64,000 nt of DNA from Cysteiniphilum marinum (GCF_014857925.1 NZ_JACYVZ010000003.1:1-64000), one strand, 5' to 3'. Shown: positions 1-9,090, numbered from the stretch's first letter. Numbers and translations are program-made. Notes: generated from the letters alone by a model not told the origin.

Positions 1-2
1 AA

Positions 3-806
3 CACGCACTTTTAAGGCAAATCAAGGGTAGTATTCGTAAAGATGATATTGTGATGGGAGATCGCTATTTTCCTTGTTTTTTTGTGATGGCTGATCTGCA
101 GTCAATCGGTGCTGATGGCATTTTTAAAGCACAATCACAGAGGAAGTATGACTTCCGCAAAGGCAAGCGCTTGGGTGCCAAAGATCACCTGGTTAGTTGG
201 GTGAAACCACGTAAACCCCAATGGATGGAGCAAGCGACATATGATAATTATCCCGATCAAATAATCATAAGAGAATTCAAAGTCAAGGGGGAGATTTATG
301 TAACAACTTTCCGAGATCATAAACGATATCACAAGATGGAATTGGCAAAGCATTACAAACAAAGATGGCAGGTTGAAGTCAATTTCAACAGTTTGAAAAC
401 CATTATGTCAATGGACCATTTGAGAAGCAAGACGCCTGATATGGTGCATAAAGAAATTGCTGTACATTTTTTAGCATACAACCTGATCAGAACGCTTATT
501 GCGGAAGCTTGTCGTAAAAGTGAATGCCTGCCTGTACAAGTTAGTTTCAAAGGGACAATGCAATTGTTTAACAGTTTTGTATCATGGTTAAGTTTCGCAG
601 CAAACTCAGATAAAGCTCATGACATATTGCTGCAGGCGATCATAAAAAACAAGGTGGGGAATAGACCAGGACGGATTGAGCCTCGAGCTGTTAAAAAGCA
701 CCCCAAAGCATTTAGGCGACTTAATAAAAGCAGGGAGTTGGAAAGAGCTGAAATAATTAACAGGATGCAGAAAAATGCCAATAAAAAAGATTCATCTGCC
801 GCTTAA
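3..806 (+). CDS. IS4-family transposase, C-terminal part (5' end outside window)
   Basis: The reading frame is open from the window edge, so this is the 3' part of a longer gene; the GTG at 51 is internal. It encodes a DDE transposase for cut-and-paste movement of an insertion sequence. The frame shows the conserved GDRYF segment just after DDIVM, carrying a catalytic Asp, and a clear IS4 signature Y-(2)-R-(3)-E-(6)-K in HYKQRWQVEVNFNSLK, where the E is the last catalytic acid. The basic tail (RAVKKHPKAFRRLNK) is usual for the family. The left terminal repeat is out of view and I could not fix the right end after 806, so completeness of the element is unknown. Confidence 0.9.
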   Translation, partial: HALLRQIKGSIRKDDIVMGDRYFPCFFVMADLQSIGADGIFKAQSQRKYDFRKGKRLGAKDHLVSWVKPRKPQWMEQATYDNYPDQIIIREFKVKGEIYVTTFRDHKRYHKMELAKHYKQRWQVEVNFNSLKTIMSMDHLRSKTPDMVHKEIAVHFLAYNLIRTLIAEACRKSECLPVQVSFKGTMQLFNSFVSWLSFAANSDKAHDILLQAIIKNKVGNRPGRIEPRAVKKHPKAFRRLNKSRELERAEIINRMQKNANKKDSSAA

Positions 807-825
807 GGTAGTGCCATTAGGTTAA

Positions 826-880
826 TACCCCTCACCCGCACTGCAAATGCAGTGCGAGCGATCCCGCAAGGGGAGAGGTT
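826..880 (+). repeat. Family A palindromic repeat, core only
   Basis: The core CCCCTCACCCGCACTGC...GGGGAGAGG matches the centre of the other family A copies but lacks the AGTAATGA/TCATTACT ends. The inner palindrome is here CACTGCAAATGCAGTG instead of GCAGCTTAAGCTGC, so the loop arms differ but stay self-complementary. Confidence 0.7.
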
Positions 881-918
881 AAAAATATGCAAATACTTTC
901 CAAGCAATAATACTGTTC

Positions 919-1012
919 GTCCCCTTAGCAAAGTCGAAGCGATGCACTGAGCATCAGTCGAAGTGGGTATACTTGTGTAATTATGGCTTCGACTAACGCT
1001 CAGCCAACGGCT
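919..1012 (+). repeat. Family C repeat (TGAGC / GTCGAAG type)
   Basis: It contains CTGAGCATCAGTCGAAG and, inverted about 35 bases on, GGCTTCGACTAACGCTCAG followed by CCAACG. The same pair of half-sites recurs near 41271 and 48561, and in variant form near 38742. Confidence 0.7.
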
Positions 1013-1149
1013 GCATGGAAGAAAGGTAAAAAGGGAAAAAAAGCAAAAAATAGCAAAAAATAGCAAATAGGGTAGTCATTACCCTATGCACAAGCTGTGG
1101 ATTTATGGATATTGTATTGTGTGAAAATAATCCAATATAAGGTTTTATT

Positions 1150-2682
1150 ATGCTAGGAAGTAGGAAAGTAAAATATGCAATGATATGTGGGCTTGCAAGC
1201 TTAAGTGGCATGGGGTTTGCAAGTAGTGAGACGATTTTAGGCAATAATCCTAATATCATGTATTTAGGGCGCAGTAATCACGAGCTTATTGATGATAGAG
1301 TTGCAATGAACTGGTCAGGAAGCACGGTATCTTTTAATATTAAAGCGCTTAAGCATGACGCCAATATAGTGATAAAGCTTGCCAAAGTTACCCCAAGTAA
1401 TAGCAATGAAACATGGTTTAATGTCTATGTTGATAATAAGCTAGCGAACATTGCACGCACCTCGATAGTAGGAGCACCTGCTAGCGCTATTAAGCTTGAT
1501 AATACATTAACGACGGATGTGGATATTGATTTAAGTCTAGATCCAACACTAGATTTATCCAAAACGCATAATATCAAGTTGGTGCAATTAAATGAGTCAG
1601 ATGCAAAGCAGGCGCCATTTTTCTACTCACCGTTTTATGTGCAATCGATGATGCTGAATGATACCGAGTTAGTTGAGAAATATAGTGATTTAAAGAAAAT
1701 TGTATTTTATGGTGACTCGATCACCGCAGGACTACAAGATGGCAATAATGATGGTGGAGCAAGTGGCAATATTGGCTATGCTAATATTGCGATCTCTTAT
1801 GCCTTTCAAAGTGTTGAGCGATTAAATGCGCAAGATTGGCACATTGACCCAAGCTTTATTGCGCTATCAGGAATATCGTTAACACCCGGCTCATATTGGG
1901 GTAGTTCGACCATGTTCACATACTATGACAGTAGTAGCTATAACACGGATCAACACAATCAGCCAATAATGAGTGAAAACGCCGATATTGTGGTGATTAA
2001 CCTTGGCACCAATGATACCTTTATTGCCAATCAAAGCACATATCAGCAAGCGTTGCAGAAATTTGTTGATAAAGTGCAAGTATTAAATCCAAAGGCTAAA
2101 ATCGTTTTGGATTTATGGGGTTTTCGTCCTGATTATGTGCCAATGTATCAGCGGTATTGGCAAGCAGAGGAAAATATCGCAGGCCAGGTGTGTGCTACAT
2201 CACAAAATCCACACTTTAACGGCAATACAGTAAGCTGCTTCGTTGATGCACGCTTGCCAAGTGATAGCTCAGGTAGCGGGCATCCAACCAAGGCTTATGC
2301 TTATCAACATGCACAAGCCTTAGAAGATTATCTAAACAATATTCTTAAGGCTGAAAAACCTGTGGATGTATCGCTTAAATATAACTGTCCGCACTCTTTG
2401 CATATTGGGGCTTATATTCTTGATCATAATAGTAAGCCATATATGGGGTGGGGTGCCTATCTTGGTGGACTTGCTGTCAGCAAAAAGGCGCTATCTTGTA
2501 GCACTACAGCAAAAGAAGGTGTCAAAGCATGTATTGCTAGTGATCTAACTTATCCAAAATTGGTATGTTATGATCAGATTCATGATACCTACTATCAGGC
2601 GGCAGGCTATTTAAACAAAAGTTGTAGCGCTGATCAAAATGGCTTATCAGGCGATAACTGTATACTAAACTACGCTCAATGA
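1150..2682 (+). CDS. Secreted SGNH/GDSL esterase, carbohydrate esterase family 2-like
   Basis: Predicted exported esterase, probably a deacetylase of acetylated sugars. Residues 1-25 form a signal peptide ending GMGFASS. Residues about 35-170 look like the N-terminal jelly-roll domain of CE2 enzymes (LGRS..., MNWSGSTVSF). The SGNH domain follows: GDS with nucleophile Ser190, a Gly in LSGISLTPG (about 241), LGTND (285-289) and GHPT with His378. The position three before the His is Ser rather than Asp, which fits the Ser-His dyad known for CE2 enzymes. A C-terminal segment of about 110 residues with several Cys (two CS/CP motifs) is extra and of unknown role. AAGG lies about 8 bases before the ATG. 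It stands alone; a family A repeat follows 6 bases after the stop. Confidence 0.8.
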   Translation: MLGSRKVKYAMICGLASLSGMGFASSETILGNNPNIMYLGRSNHELIDDRVAMNWSGSTVSFNIKALKHDANIVIKLAKVTPSNSNETWFNVYVDNKLANIARTSIVGAPASAIKLDNTLTTDVDIDLSLDPTLDLSKTHNIKLVQLNESDAKQAPFFYSPFYVQSMMLNDTELVEKYSDLKKIVFYGDSITAGLQDGNNDGGASGNIGYANIAISYAFQSVERLNAQDWHIDPSFIALSGISLTPGSYWGSSTMFTYYDSSSYNTDQHNQPIMSENADIVVINLGTNDTFIANQSTYQQALQKFVDKVQVLNPKAKIVLDLWGFRPDYVPMYQRYWQAEENIAGQVCATSQNPHFNGNTVSCFVDARLPSDSSGSGHPTKAYAYQHAQALEDYLNNILKAEKPVDVSLKYNCPHSLHIGAYILDHNSKPYMGWGAYLGGLAVSKKALSCSTTAKEGVKACIASDLTYPKLVCYDQIHDTYYQAAGYLNKSCSADQNGLSGDNCILNYAQ

Positions 2683-2687
2683 CGGTT

Positions 2688-2806
2688 AGTAATGATGTAT
2701 AAATAAGTTGCATTAGCTATCACCTCGCCCCTTGTGGGATTGCTCGTGCAGCTTAAGCTGCACGGGTGAGGGGAAATTAAGGCTCAATTATTCCTAGCTC
2801 ATTACT
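2688..2806 (-). repeat. Family A palindromic repeat, full copy (119 bp)
   Basis: Terminal inverted repeats AGTAATGA at 2688 and TCATTACT ending at 2806 enclose a CCCCTCACCC...GGGGCGAGGT core around the perfect palindrome GCAGCTTAAGCTGC. It is on the minus strand relative to the copy at 7309. It begins 6 bases after the esterase stop. Confidence 0.85.
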
Positions 2807-2869
2807 TGGTCTTTATGGTTGTATGCTTTCGAGAAAACTATGTTATCGGACTAACAAAAGTGCGTAATC

Positions 2870-3700
2870 TCAGCGAGTTATACACTCTGAAGTCAAGTTG
2901 ATGTAATAACATTGTAGCAATGTGCACAGCTCATGCTTTGAGTGTAAATTGAGCTTTAGTTTGATGGCATCAATTACTTTTTCAACTGTGCGTTCAGAGC
3001 GACATAAATGCGTCGCAATGCGCTTACTTTCCCAAGAAAACACTAAATATTTCAGATATTGCCCTTGTGTGGGTGTTAGATCGTGCATGGCAATGAAGTC
3101 GTGGAAAAGATCATCCTGCCTAAGCTCTGTCATTGTACTTCGGGTATCATAGCTTGGGAAGTTTGGTGTGAGCTGTGGCGAATAAAAGTTGTAAAATGCG
3201 ATAACCATCTGCAGAAACGTTGCAAACCATGCCCCAGTAATAAAGTCCTTATTGCTAGGGTTGGCAATTTGAAAGCAAAACGCATCTTTATAGAAATCCA
3301 GATCATGCTCAATAACAACAGGTGTTGATAACTCGTTTGGTGAGGTCAGTTGAATAAATGCCTTCTGGTAAGCGGGGCTCATTAATTCAACACGGTTATA
3401 GAATGGATTGATGCGGTTGCGATCGAGCATATGATCGTCAATATGTAAGTTTTGACGGTAAAACTTTAGTGCCAACATCGGCTCTAATGTGACGATATTA
3501 CGCTTTAAATCATTATGTGTGCGAATAAATGTAAAATTTAGAAGTTGCTCATTAGGCAATGTTAAATGAAACATACGTTTAATCGGTTGGCTATACTTAA
3601 CCGAAAGCTGACCGATTTCTTTAAATGTTTTTGCCTCAGTAATCCATTTTTCAAAGTTTTTAATCAGGGGTGTATTCCGACTGGCGCTAAACAAAGTCAT
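2870..3700 (-). CDS. LuxR-type HTH transcriptional regulator
   Basis: A 276-residue predicted DNA-binding regulator. Residues about 208-262 form a LuxR/GerE helix-turn-helix: LTPTQGQYLKYL, then SKRIATHLCRSERTVEKVI, and the typical LKLNLHSKHEL ending. The N-terminal 200 residues do not match a response-regulator receiver (no Asp/Lys pattern) and I do not recognise an autoinducer domain, so the signal is unknown. The gene stands alone, upstream of and in the same direction as nothing else; the next gene ends 93 bases before its start region. Proteins with this layout are common in the Francisella relatives, which is family knowledge and not evidence about this gene's target. Confidence 0.75.
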   Translation of the reverse strand: MTLFSASRNTPLIKNFEKWITEAKTFKEIGQLSVKYSQPIKRMFHLTLPNEQLLNFTFIRTHNDLKRNIVTLEPMLALKFYRQNLHIDDHMLDRNRINPFYNRVELMSPAYQKAFIQLTSPNELSTPVVIEHDLDFYKDAFCFQIANPSNKDFITGAWFATFLQMVIAFYNFYSPQLTPNFPSYDTRSTMTELRQDDLFHDFIAMHDLTPTQGQYLKYLVFSWESKRIATHLCRSERTVEKVIDAIKLKLNLHSKHELCTLLQCYYINLTSECITR

Positions 3701-3793
3701 TTTTTCATCTAATCACAGCGGTTAATAGCAATGATATTAATCATACCTTTGATTGATCGGTTTATAAATAAGTTCAGTCTGATAAATAGTAAT

Positions 3794-4816
3794 TTAATAG
3801 AAAAAAGAGGGTGGCTTGCCATGCGTGAATTTCTTAAAGGTGCTAATAAAAGCGCTATCACTATCATAACCTAATGCTCGGGCAACGACGGATGTGCTTT
3901 GATGTTGTGGTAACAGTACCAAAGCATAGAGCATTTTGTATTGCTGTAGCCAATAGGAGAATGACAGTCCCGTTTCTTTCTTGAAAATACGTGATAAGTG
4001 GCGAGCACTCAGATGTGCTTTTTGAGCAATGACCTCGATGGATACTGGTTGTGATAGCTGATGATTAATATAAGTGATTAAGTCACGTAGCAAAGGATGT
4101 GTTGGAAAGCTTAAAGCGTAGTTAGACTCAGATTTATCATCATGCATTGCTTGCAATAGTGCCTGGGTAAAAACAGCTGGCACCTGTTGATCTTGCTGAT
4201 GGATTTTTAGTATCAATTGCTTGATTAACTCGTCTGGCTTACTAATAGTAACCGCAGTGGGTAATAGCGGCAGATTTTGGTCAAAGTACAGCATGATGCC
4301 ATCAAAATCCTGTCCGCATTCAATGCCATGTGTGATCTTTGGTGGGATATAAATCGCAAAGCCCGCGGGCACGATATAGACTTTATGGGCGACGATCACC
4401 TTTAGCACGCCTTTTTGTATATAGCTTAATTGAGCTTCATCATGCTCATGTAATTTAGCCGTTGGAAAATGGCTAATATCAATGCTTAAAAGGTGAGAAA
4501 GATCTTTATCAATCGCAGCAACAAGTAAGATATTGGCAAGATTAAAAACAATACCACCAATAAGCGCAAGCAGAATCATACTGGTATTTGCTTGCGCTAG
4601 ATCTGTAAAAAATCCACGTCCAATGTCACCGGTGTTACCCAAAGTGATGGCAAGAATAAAGCTAATCAAAAGCACGCCAATGGCATAATCCCAATAGAAA
4701 TATTGAAATGCCCATTGTTTGCCTGTTGCTTTTTGAATATTTGCCCAAGATCCCCAGCAGAGCATTGTGATAATACAAAATAAAATCGCCAGTCCATAAG
4801 ATTGCGCGAAAAACAT
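3794..4816 (-). CDS. Chimera: GRP-type sugar transporter N-terminus fused to AraC-family regulator
   Basis: Residues 1-103 match the start of a GRP/glucose-uptake (drug-metabolite superfamily) transporter: LCWGSWANIQKATGK, FYWDYAIGVLL, GGIVFNLANILLVAAID. At residue about 103 (near base 4508) the protein changes abruptly into a complete AraC regulator: a cupin sensor domain (HEHDEAQLSYIQKGVLKV, VPAGFAIYIPP; about 115-180) and two HTH motifs (about 245-340; SIEVIAQKAHLSARHLSRIF, SVVARALGYDSDSAFISTFKK). The frame is open across the junction. AGGAG precedes the ATG, which is the transporter's own start. The transporter lacks about two thirds of its usual length and cannot transport. Three membrane helices remain; the Lys-rich loop after the first suggests the AraC part would face the cytoplasm. 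Confidence 0.8.
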   Translation of the reverse strand: MFFAQSYGLAILFCIITMLCWGSWANIQKATGKQWAFQYFYWDYAIGVLLISFILAITLGNTGDIGRGFFTDLAQANTSMILLALIGGIVFNLANILLVAAIDKDLSHLLSIDISHFPTAKLHEHDEAQLSYIQKGVLKVIVAHKVYIVPAGFAIYIPPKITHGIECGQDFDGIMLYFDQNLPLLPTAVTISKPDELIKQLILKIHQQDQQVPAVFTQALLQAMHDDKSESNYALSFPTHPLLRDLITYINHQLSQPVSIEVIAQKAHLSARHLSRIFKKETGLSFSYWLQQYKMLYALVLLPQHQSTSVVARALGYDSDSAFISTFKKFTHGKPPSFFY

Positions 4817-4981
4817 AAGAAAACTCCTGTTAAATGATTGCTAAAACGCGCCAATGGTAGAAAAAATTAAATTAAAAAGATAGTGTTCTGTAAATTAAAT
4901 ACTGAAATGCTTGCACTTGGTATCAAAAAAAGGTGTAGTAAGTAACGACGTTTGGTAAAGCACAGAGTTTTGCTTTATTTA

Positions 4982-5016
4982 TATACCGTTCGAAAAATAG
5001 TTTATGGGCGGTATAA
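4982..5016. repeat. Family B short palindrome upstream of the dioxygenase operon
   Basis: TATACCGTTCG ... ATGGGCGGTATA forms an inverted repeat of about 35 bases, the tip-only form of family B. It ends 27 bases before the ATG at 5044, so it could overlap the promoter or leader. An operator role is possible but the family's recurrence elsewhere argues for a dispersed repeat. Confidence 0.65.
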
Positions 5017-5043
5017 TATATAACTAGGTTAAGGAGGGTTTAG

Positions 5044-5727
5044 ATGTATCAAGTGGAATTAGATATGCCAAAAGGATCAAATAGAAAAGTCAAAGAAATG
5101 TTGTATCAGATTGCACTGATTGGTGACTTAAAACCGATATTTGCTCAGTCTTTTAATAAGCTCAAGCGCGACCCAAATATGAAATCAGGGGACAATTATC
5201 GCCATCGTGCGTTTGCTGTGGGTGATATTTTGCAGGGTGAGATTAGTGTGAGTCCGCATAGCGAAGTGTTTCACCAGTCAAAGAAGCTTAATAAATACCA
5301 AGGCGGGATTGACCGAAGTTTCCCATTGATCGAGATGAATGTCGCCAAGAAAGTGGCTAGCGACATTATTATGGCGCATATCTATCCTAAATTGCCAGCA
5401 CATGACTATCATTTTGGTATTCATCAGATTCGCATATATACCAATGATGAGGTAACAGGAAAGCCAGCTCCTGAGGGAGTGCATCAAGATGGCTTTGATT
5501 ATGTCACTGTGGTTTGTGTTGATATGCAAAATATCACAGGTGGCAATTCGCTATTGGTTGATATTAATAATCATCAACATATTCACGTTAATCAAGTGCT
5601 ACAAGAGGGCGAGATGTTTCTTTTTAATGATCGCAAATATGCGCATTATGCTTCACCAATTGTTCCTTTGTTACCAGGCTCGGGATATCGCGATGTATTT
5701 GTGATTACTATGCAGATTAAAATATAA
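5044..5727 (+). CDS. 2OG-Fe(II) dioxygenase (PF10014-like, amino-acid hydroxylase family)
   Basis: Predicted non-haem iron dioxygenase of the family that includes bacterial free L-isoleucine 4-hydroxylases. The metal triad is visible: H147 and D149 in GVHQDGFDY and H201 in KYAHYASPI; R216 in GYRDVFV is the likely 2-oxoglutarate-binding Arg. The length (227 residues) suits the family. A strong AAGGAGGG lies before the ATG. Fifteen bases after the stop the next gene begins, so the two form an operon and may act on the same small molecule. The substrate cannot be read from sequence. Confidence 0.8.
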   Translation: MYQVELDMPKGSNRKVKEMLYQIALIGDLKPIFAQSFNKLKRDPNMKSGDNYRHRAFAVGDILQGEISVSPHSEVFHQSKKLNKYQGGIDRSFPLIEMNVAKKVASDIIMAHIYPKLPAHDYHFGIHQIRIYTNDEVTGKPAPEGVHQDGFDYVTVVCVDMQNITGGNSLLVDINNHQHIHVNQVLQEGEMFLFNDRKYAHYASPIVPLLPGSGYRDVFVITMQIKI

Positions 5728-5742
5728 GAGGATAAGTTGTTT

Positions 5743-7008
5743 ATGTTTGATGTAGATAAAATACGTCAAGGCTTTCCAGCGTTGATTAAACTTAATCCGG
5801 CGGTTTATTTTGATGGACCAGGCGGCACACAGGTAAGTTTTGAAGCAATAAGAGCAATGACAGAGTTTATGGCAGATGGTGTTGCTAATTTAGGTGGCTT
5901 TTATCAAAGTAGCATTAGCGCACAACAGCAAATGGATCGGGCTCGAGAGGCAATGGCAGCCCTCATTAATGCAAAGCATGCTAAAGAGATCAGCTTTGGG
6001 CAAAACATGACAACGATTACATGGGCATTATCACATGCAATTGCTAATACTTGGCTGCCTAAGGATAACATTATTGTTAGTGCGCTTGATCATGAGGCAA
6101 ATATCAGCCCTTGGCTTATCAAGGCACAGGAGAAGGGAGTTAATGCTGAGATATTACCATTGAATCAAGATAGTTATACACTTGATCTTGATCGACTTGA
6201 AGAGATATTGAAACAAGGACGGACAAAACTCATTGCGATAACGTTGGCATCTAATATTTGCGGCAGTATTACTGATATTGCGCGTGTTTGTGATTTGGCA
6301 AAACAATATCAGGTCAAGCTGTTTGTTGATGCAGTGCATTTTATTGCTCATCATAAGGTTGACGTGCAAGAGATTGATTGTGATTGGTTGGTATGCTCAG
6401 GTTATAAGTTCTCAGCACCTCATATCGGTATTTTGTATAGTAAATTACAAACAATGGCATCCATTAAACCCTATAAAATAGCGCCAGTACCCGATATTTT
6501 GCCTTATGCACTAGAGACTGGAACACAAAACTTTGAAGCATTGGCAGGCTTAGAGGCAGCTATTTATCACAAGGCAACTTTGGTCGATGAGCAAATAGCA
6601 AAAACGGATTTAAAGGCAGCTTTGAAATTAAGTATGTCAGCAATAGAGGCCCATGAATTAATGCTTAAATCTCACTTTCTGAAAAAACTTGAGGCATATC
6701 CGTACATCACGGTGCATGGTATAGCTTCTCAGGATAAGCTAAGCAAGCGTACGCCAACATTTGCAATAACTATTGACGGTATTAATAACAGAGATTTAGC
6801 ACAAGCTTTGGCCCAACATAATATTTGTGTCGGGTTTGGACATTTTTATGTGCCGCGATTTATTGAAAAACTAGGTTTGGATAGAAGTGATGGTGTGTTG
6901 CGCATCGGTTTTGCTTATTATAATACGGTAGCTGAAATTGATTATTTATTTAATGTTTTAGCTGAGGAGATTAAGTTCAAATCAAGTAATGCAATTGCTT
7001 TGAAGTGA
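5743..7008 (+). CDS. Class V aminotransferase, cysteine desulfurase-like (TIGR01976-type)
   Basis: PLP enzyme of fold type I. The N-terminus (FDGPGGTQV), the Asp in FVDAVHFIAHHKVDV (about 196) and the Schiff-base Lys in CSGYKFSAPH (about 222) are present. The C-terminal loop reads GFGHFYVPRF where true desulfurases carry a Cys (GHHCA), so sulfur transfer is unlikely; this matches the desulfurase-like subfamily. I prefer ATG 5743, 10 bases after AAGAGGA, to the TTG at 5737, which is too close to that site. It is the second gene of the dioxygenase operon and may cleave or transaminate a hydroxylated amino acid (inference). Its stop codon lies in the start of a family B half-repeat. Confidence 0.8.
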   Translation: MFDVDKIRQGFPALIKLNPAVYFDGPGGTQVSFEAIRAMTEFMADGVANLGGFYQSSISAQQQMDRAREAMAALINAKHAKEISFGQNMTTITWALSHAIANTWLPKDNIIVSALDHEANISPWLIKAQEKGVNAEILPLNQDSYTLDLDRLEEILKQGRTKLIAITLASNICGSITDIARVCDLAKQYQVKLFVDAVHFIAHHKVDVQEIDCDWLVCSGYKFSAPHIGILYSKLQTMASIKPYKIAPVPDILPYALETGTQNFEALAGLEAAIYHKATLVDEQIAKTDLKAALKLSMSAIEAHELMLKSHFLKKLEAYPYITVHGIASQDKLSKRTPTFAITIDGINNRDLAQALAQHNICVGFGHFYVPRFIEKLGLDRSDGVLRIGFAYYNTVAEIDYLFNVLAEEIKFKSSNAIALK

Positions 7009-7026
7009 TTTACGAGCGGTATATAA
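7007..7026 (+). repeat. Family B half-copy at the aminotransferase stop
   Basis: TGATTTACGAGCGGTATATA matches one tip of family B (compare the copy at 44283). The partner half is not recognisable. The TGA that ends the upstream gene is part of the repeat sequence. Confidence 0.5.
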
Positions 7027-7436
7027 GGCTGTACTATAACTTTGTGAGATATCTGCCATAGAGAAAACAGTAATATCTTAAGTAAATTTCAGAGATCACC
7101 CCTATCTTACAGCCAGAGTATTTGAGAGAATAATTTTCGTGGCAGGACGCTACGACTCAATAACACTCCCTCCCCTTTGTTACTAAGAGTTAATCACAAG
7201 GATGTAAAACCCCAGGGATATTTCAATAAGTAATAAGCTTTATTGATATATAAGAGATCTTTATTCTTAGCGATAGATTTTTTACATTGATGTTTAATAT
7301 TTGCAGTAAGTAATAATGCACAAATAAGTTGAGTTTCAATTTCCCCTCACCCGCACAGCTTAAGCTGCACGACCTCTCCCGCAAGGGGAGAGGTATTAGT
7401 TGGCGCAACTTATTCTTGATTCATTACTAAGTCGAC
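7009..7436. other. Gene-free spacer between convergent genes
   Basis: This 428-base interval separates the aminotransferase from the convergent purN. It holds a family B half-repeat at its left edge and a full family A copy (7309-7428) at its right edge. The middle (7030-7300) shows no coding sequence or hairpin terminator I can support. Confidence 0.7.
7309..7428 (+). repeat. Family A palindromic repeat, full copy (120 bp)
   Basis: Ends AGTAATAA (7309) and TCATTACT (to 7428) with AAATAAGTTGAG and CAACTTATT inside them as extended inverted repeats. The core is CCCCTCACCCGCACAGC and CTCTCCCGCAAGGGGAGAG. It ends 8 bases from the purN stop codon. Confidence 0.85.
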
Positions 7437-8054
7437 TTAATTATCTTTATTTGCAGGTGTTAAGCTAGCGTCGTTACGCGCCTTAGCAACAAGCTTATGA
7501 ATCGTTGCTGGATAAAAAACATGTTCAAGCGATTTGATGGCTTGTTCTAGAGTTTCAGCTGTGTCAAAAGGTAAAACATCGATGCGCTTTTGTGCGATGA
7601 TTTTGCCACCATCAAGATGTTCATTAACGTAGTGGATGGTGGTGCCATGGGTTTTATCTTTGGCATCGATTACACGTTGATGGGTATTTAAGCCTTTGTG
7701 TTTAGGCAGTAGTGATGGGTGGATATTAATGATTTGTTGCGGAAACTTTTGGATAAAGTCAGGTGATAGAATACGCATAAACCCCGCTAAAATGATCAAG
7801 TCAGGACTAAAGGGTTTAAGTAGCTCAGAAAGTAGCTGATCATATTCCTCGCGCGTTTGATATTGCTGCTTTGGCAGATATAAACAGGGAATATTGTGAT
7901 TAAGTGCGCGTGTGATGGATTCAGACACTTTATCGGAAATGATTGCACTGATCTTTATATCATCTTCATTATGTAGCTGATCAATGATCGCTTGTAAGTT
8001 TGAGCCGTATCCTGACGATAGAACGACAAGTTTAAATATCGATTTATTTGCCAT
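7437..8054 (-). CDS. purN: Phosphoribosylglycinamide formyltransferase
   Basis: Transfers a formyl group from 10-formyl-THF to GAR, the third step of purine synthesis, in the cytoplasm. The N-terminal nucleotide site [12 protein letters not shown], the catalytic segment [12 protein letters not shown], and [18 protein letters not shown] (His and Asp of the active site) are all present, over about 205 residues. The gene starts inside purM: ATG at 8054 overlaps the purM stop by 11 bases, which implies translational coupling; an in-frame ATG at 8069 is an alternative. The order purM-purN is the common gammaproteobacterial arrangement. Confidence 0.96.
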   Translation of the reverse strand: MANKSIFKLVVLSSGYGSNLQAIIDQLHNEDDIKISAIISDKVSESITRALNHNIPCLYLPKQQYQTREEYDQLLSELLKPFSPDLIILAGFMRILSPDFIQKFPQQIINIHPSLLPKHKGLNTHQRVIDAKDKTHGTTIHYVNEHLDGGKIIAQKRIDVLPFDTAETLEQAIKSLEHVFYPATIHKLVAKARNDASLTPANKDN

Positions 8055-9090
8055 GGAAGTAGCTAACATGTGCTTGTTGTTGCTGTGACTGGCTTAAGTG
8101 ACCAATTTCCCAAGCAGTTTCACCAAGTGCTTTAAGTGTATCAAGGATTGCTTCTTTATCACTTTGTGCTACTGCCATTACAAGGCCTGCACCACAGTTA
8201 AATGTTTTAAGCATCTCGCTTTGGCTAATATTGCCATTTTGTTGTAACCACTGGAAGATTGCAGGAAATTGCCAGCTATCTAAGTTGATATTTGCACACG
8301 TGAAATCTGGTAATACGCGTGGAATGTTCTCAGTAAAACCACCACCGGTAATATGGCTGATCGCATGAACGTCATATTGCTCAAGCAGTTTTAAGATCGT
8401 TTTGACATAAATGCGCGTTGGCGTTAATAACGTTTTGCCTAACGTAGTTTGTTCAAAAGGCATATTTAAGTCAGCATTGACATGCTCAATGATCTTACGC
8501 ACCAATGAGTAACCATTGGAATGCACACCTGATGAAGCGATTGCAATTAATGCATCATCGGCTTTGACCTTGTCACTTGAAATGATTTTATCTTTTTCAA
8601 CAATACCAACACAGAATCCCGCAAGATCATACTCTTCACCTTGGTACATGCCAGGCATTTCAGCAGTTTCCCCTCCAACAAGCGCAGCCCCCGATTGGCG
8701 ACAACCCTCAGCAATGCCTGATATTACATCAGCTGCTTGATGCGCATTAAGCTTACCAGTGGCATAATAATCAAGGAAAAACAATGGCTCCGCACCGCCA
8801 ACAATGAGATCATTAACACACATCGCAACCAAATCAATACCAATGGCTGTGTGATCGTTTAATTCAAAAGCAAGTTTCAATTTGGTGCCAACACCATCTG
8901 TACCTGAGACTAATACGGGTTTTTGGTAACGATCCAAGGGGATTTCAAACAAAGCACCAAAACCACCTAAGCCGCCTAATACTTCTTTGCGCATGGTTGA
9001 TTTAGCTAAAGGTTTGATTTTCTCGACAAGCAAGTTGCCTTCATCGATGCTCACTCCAGCATCCTGATAACTTAATGATTGATCACTCAT
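8044..9090 (-). CDS. purM: Phosphoribosylformylglycinamidine cyclo-ligase (AIR synthetase)
   Basis: ATP-dependent closure of the imidazole ring of purines (FGAM to AIR). The 348-residue length is normal. Visible family motifs include [13 protein letters not shown] at the start, [34 protein letters not shown], and [14 protein letters not shown]; the C-terminal half has [10 protein letters not shown] and [13 protein letters not shown]. First gene of a purM-purN pair with overlapping reading frames. Confidence 0.97.
   Translation of the reverse strand: MSDQSLSYQDAGVSIDEGNLLVEKIKPLAKSTMRKEVLGGLGGFGALFEIPLDRYQKPVLVSGTDGVGTKLKLAFELNDHTAIGIDLVAMCVNDLIVGGAEPLFFLDYYATGKLNAHQAADVISGIAEGCRQSGAALVGGETAEMPGMYQGEEYDLAGFCVGIVEKDKIISSDKVKADDALIAIASSGVHSNGYSLVRKIIEHVNADLNMPFEQTTLGKTLLTPTRIYVKTILKLLEQYDVHAISHITGGGFTENIPRVLPDFTCANINLDSWQFPAIFQWLQQNGNISQSEMLKTFNCGAGLVMAVAQSDKEAILDTLKALGETAWEIGHLSQSQQQQAHVSYFHGK

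Larger units (their letters stand above)
807..1149. other. Gene-free spacer with family A and family C repeats
   Basis: This 343-base gap after the transposase holds no convincing gene. It contains a partial family A palindrome (about 826-880) and a family C copy (about 919-1012), followed by an A-rich run near 1025-1065. The esterase promoter should lie in the last 80 bases, but I see no strong consensus boxes. Confidence 0.7.

Noticed and set aside
2922-3328. Plus-strand frames within the LuxR-type gene
   Set aside because: They lie opposite a gene with a clear HTH domain and contain no recognisable protein features.
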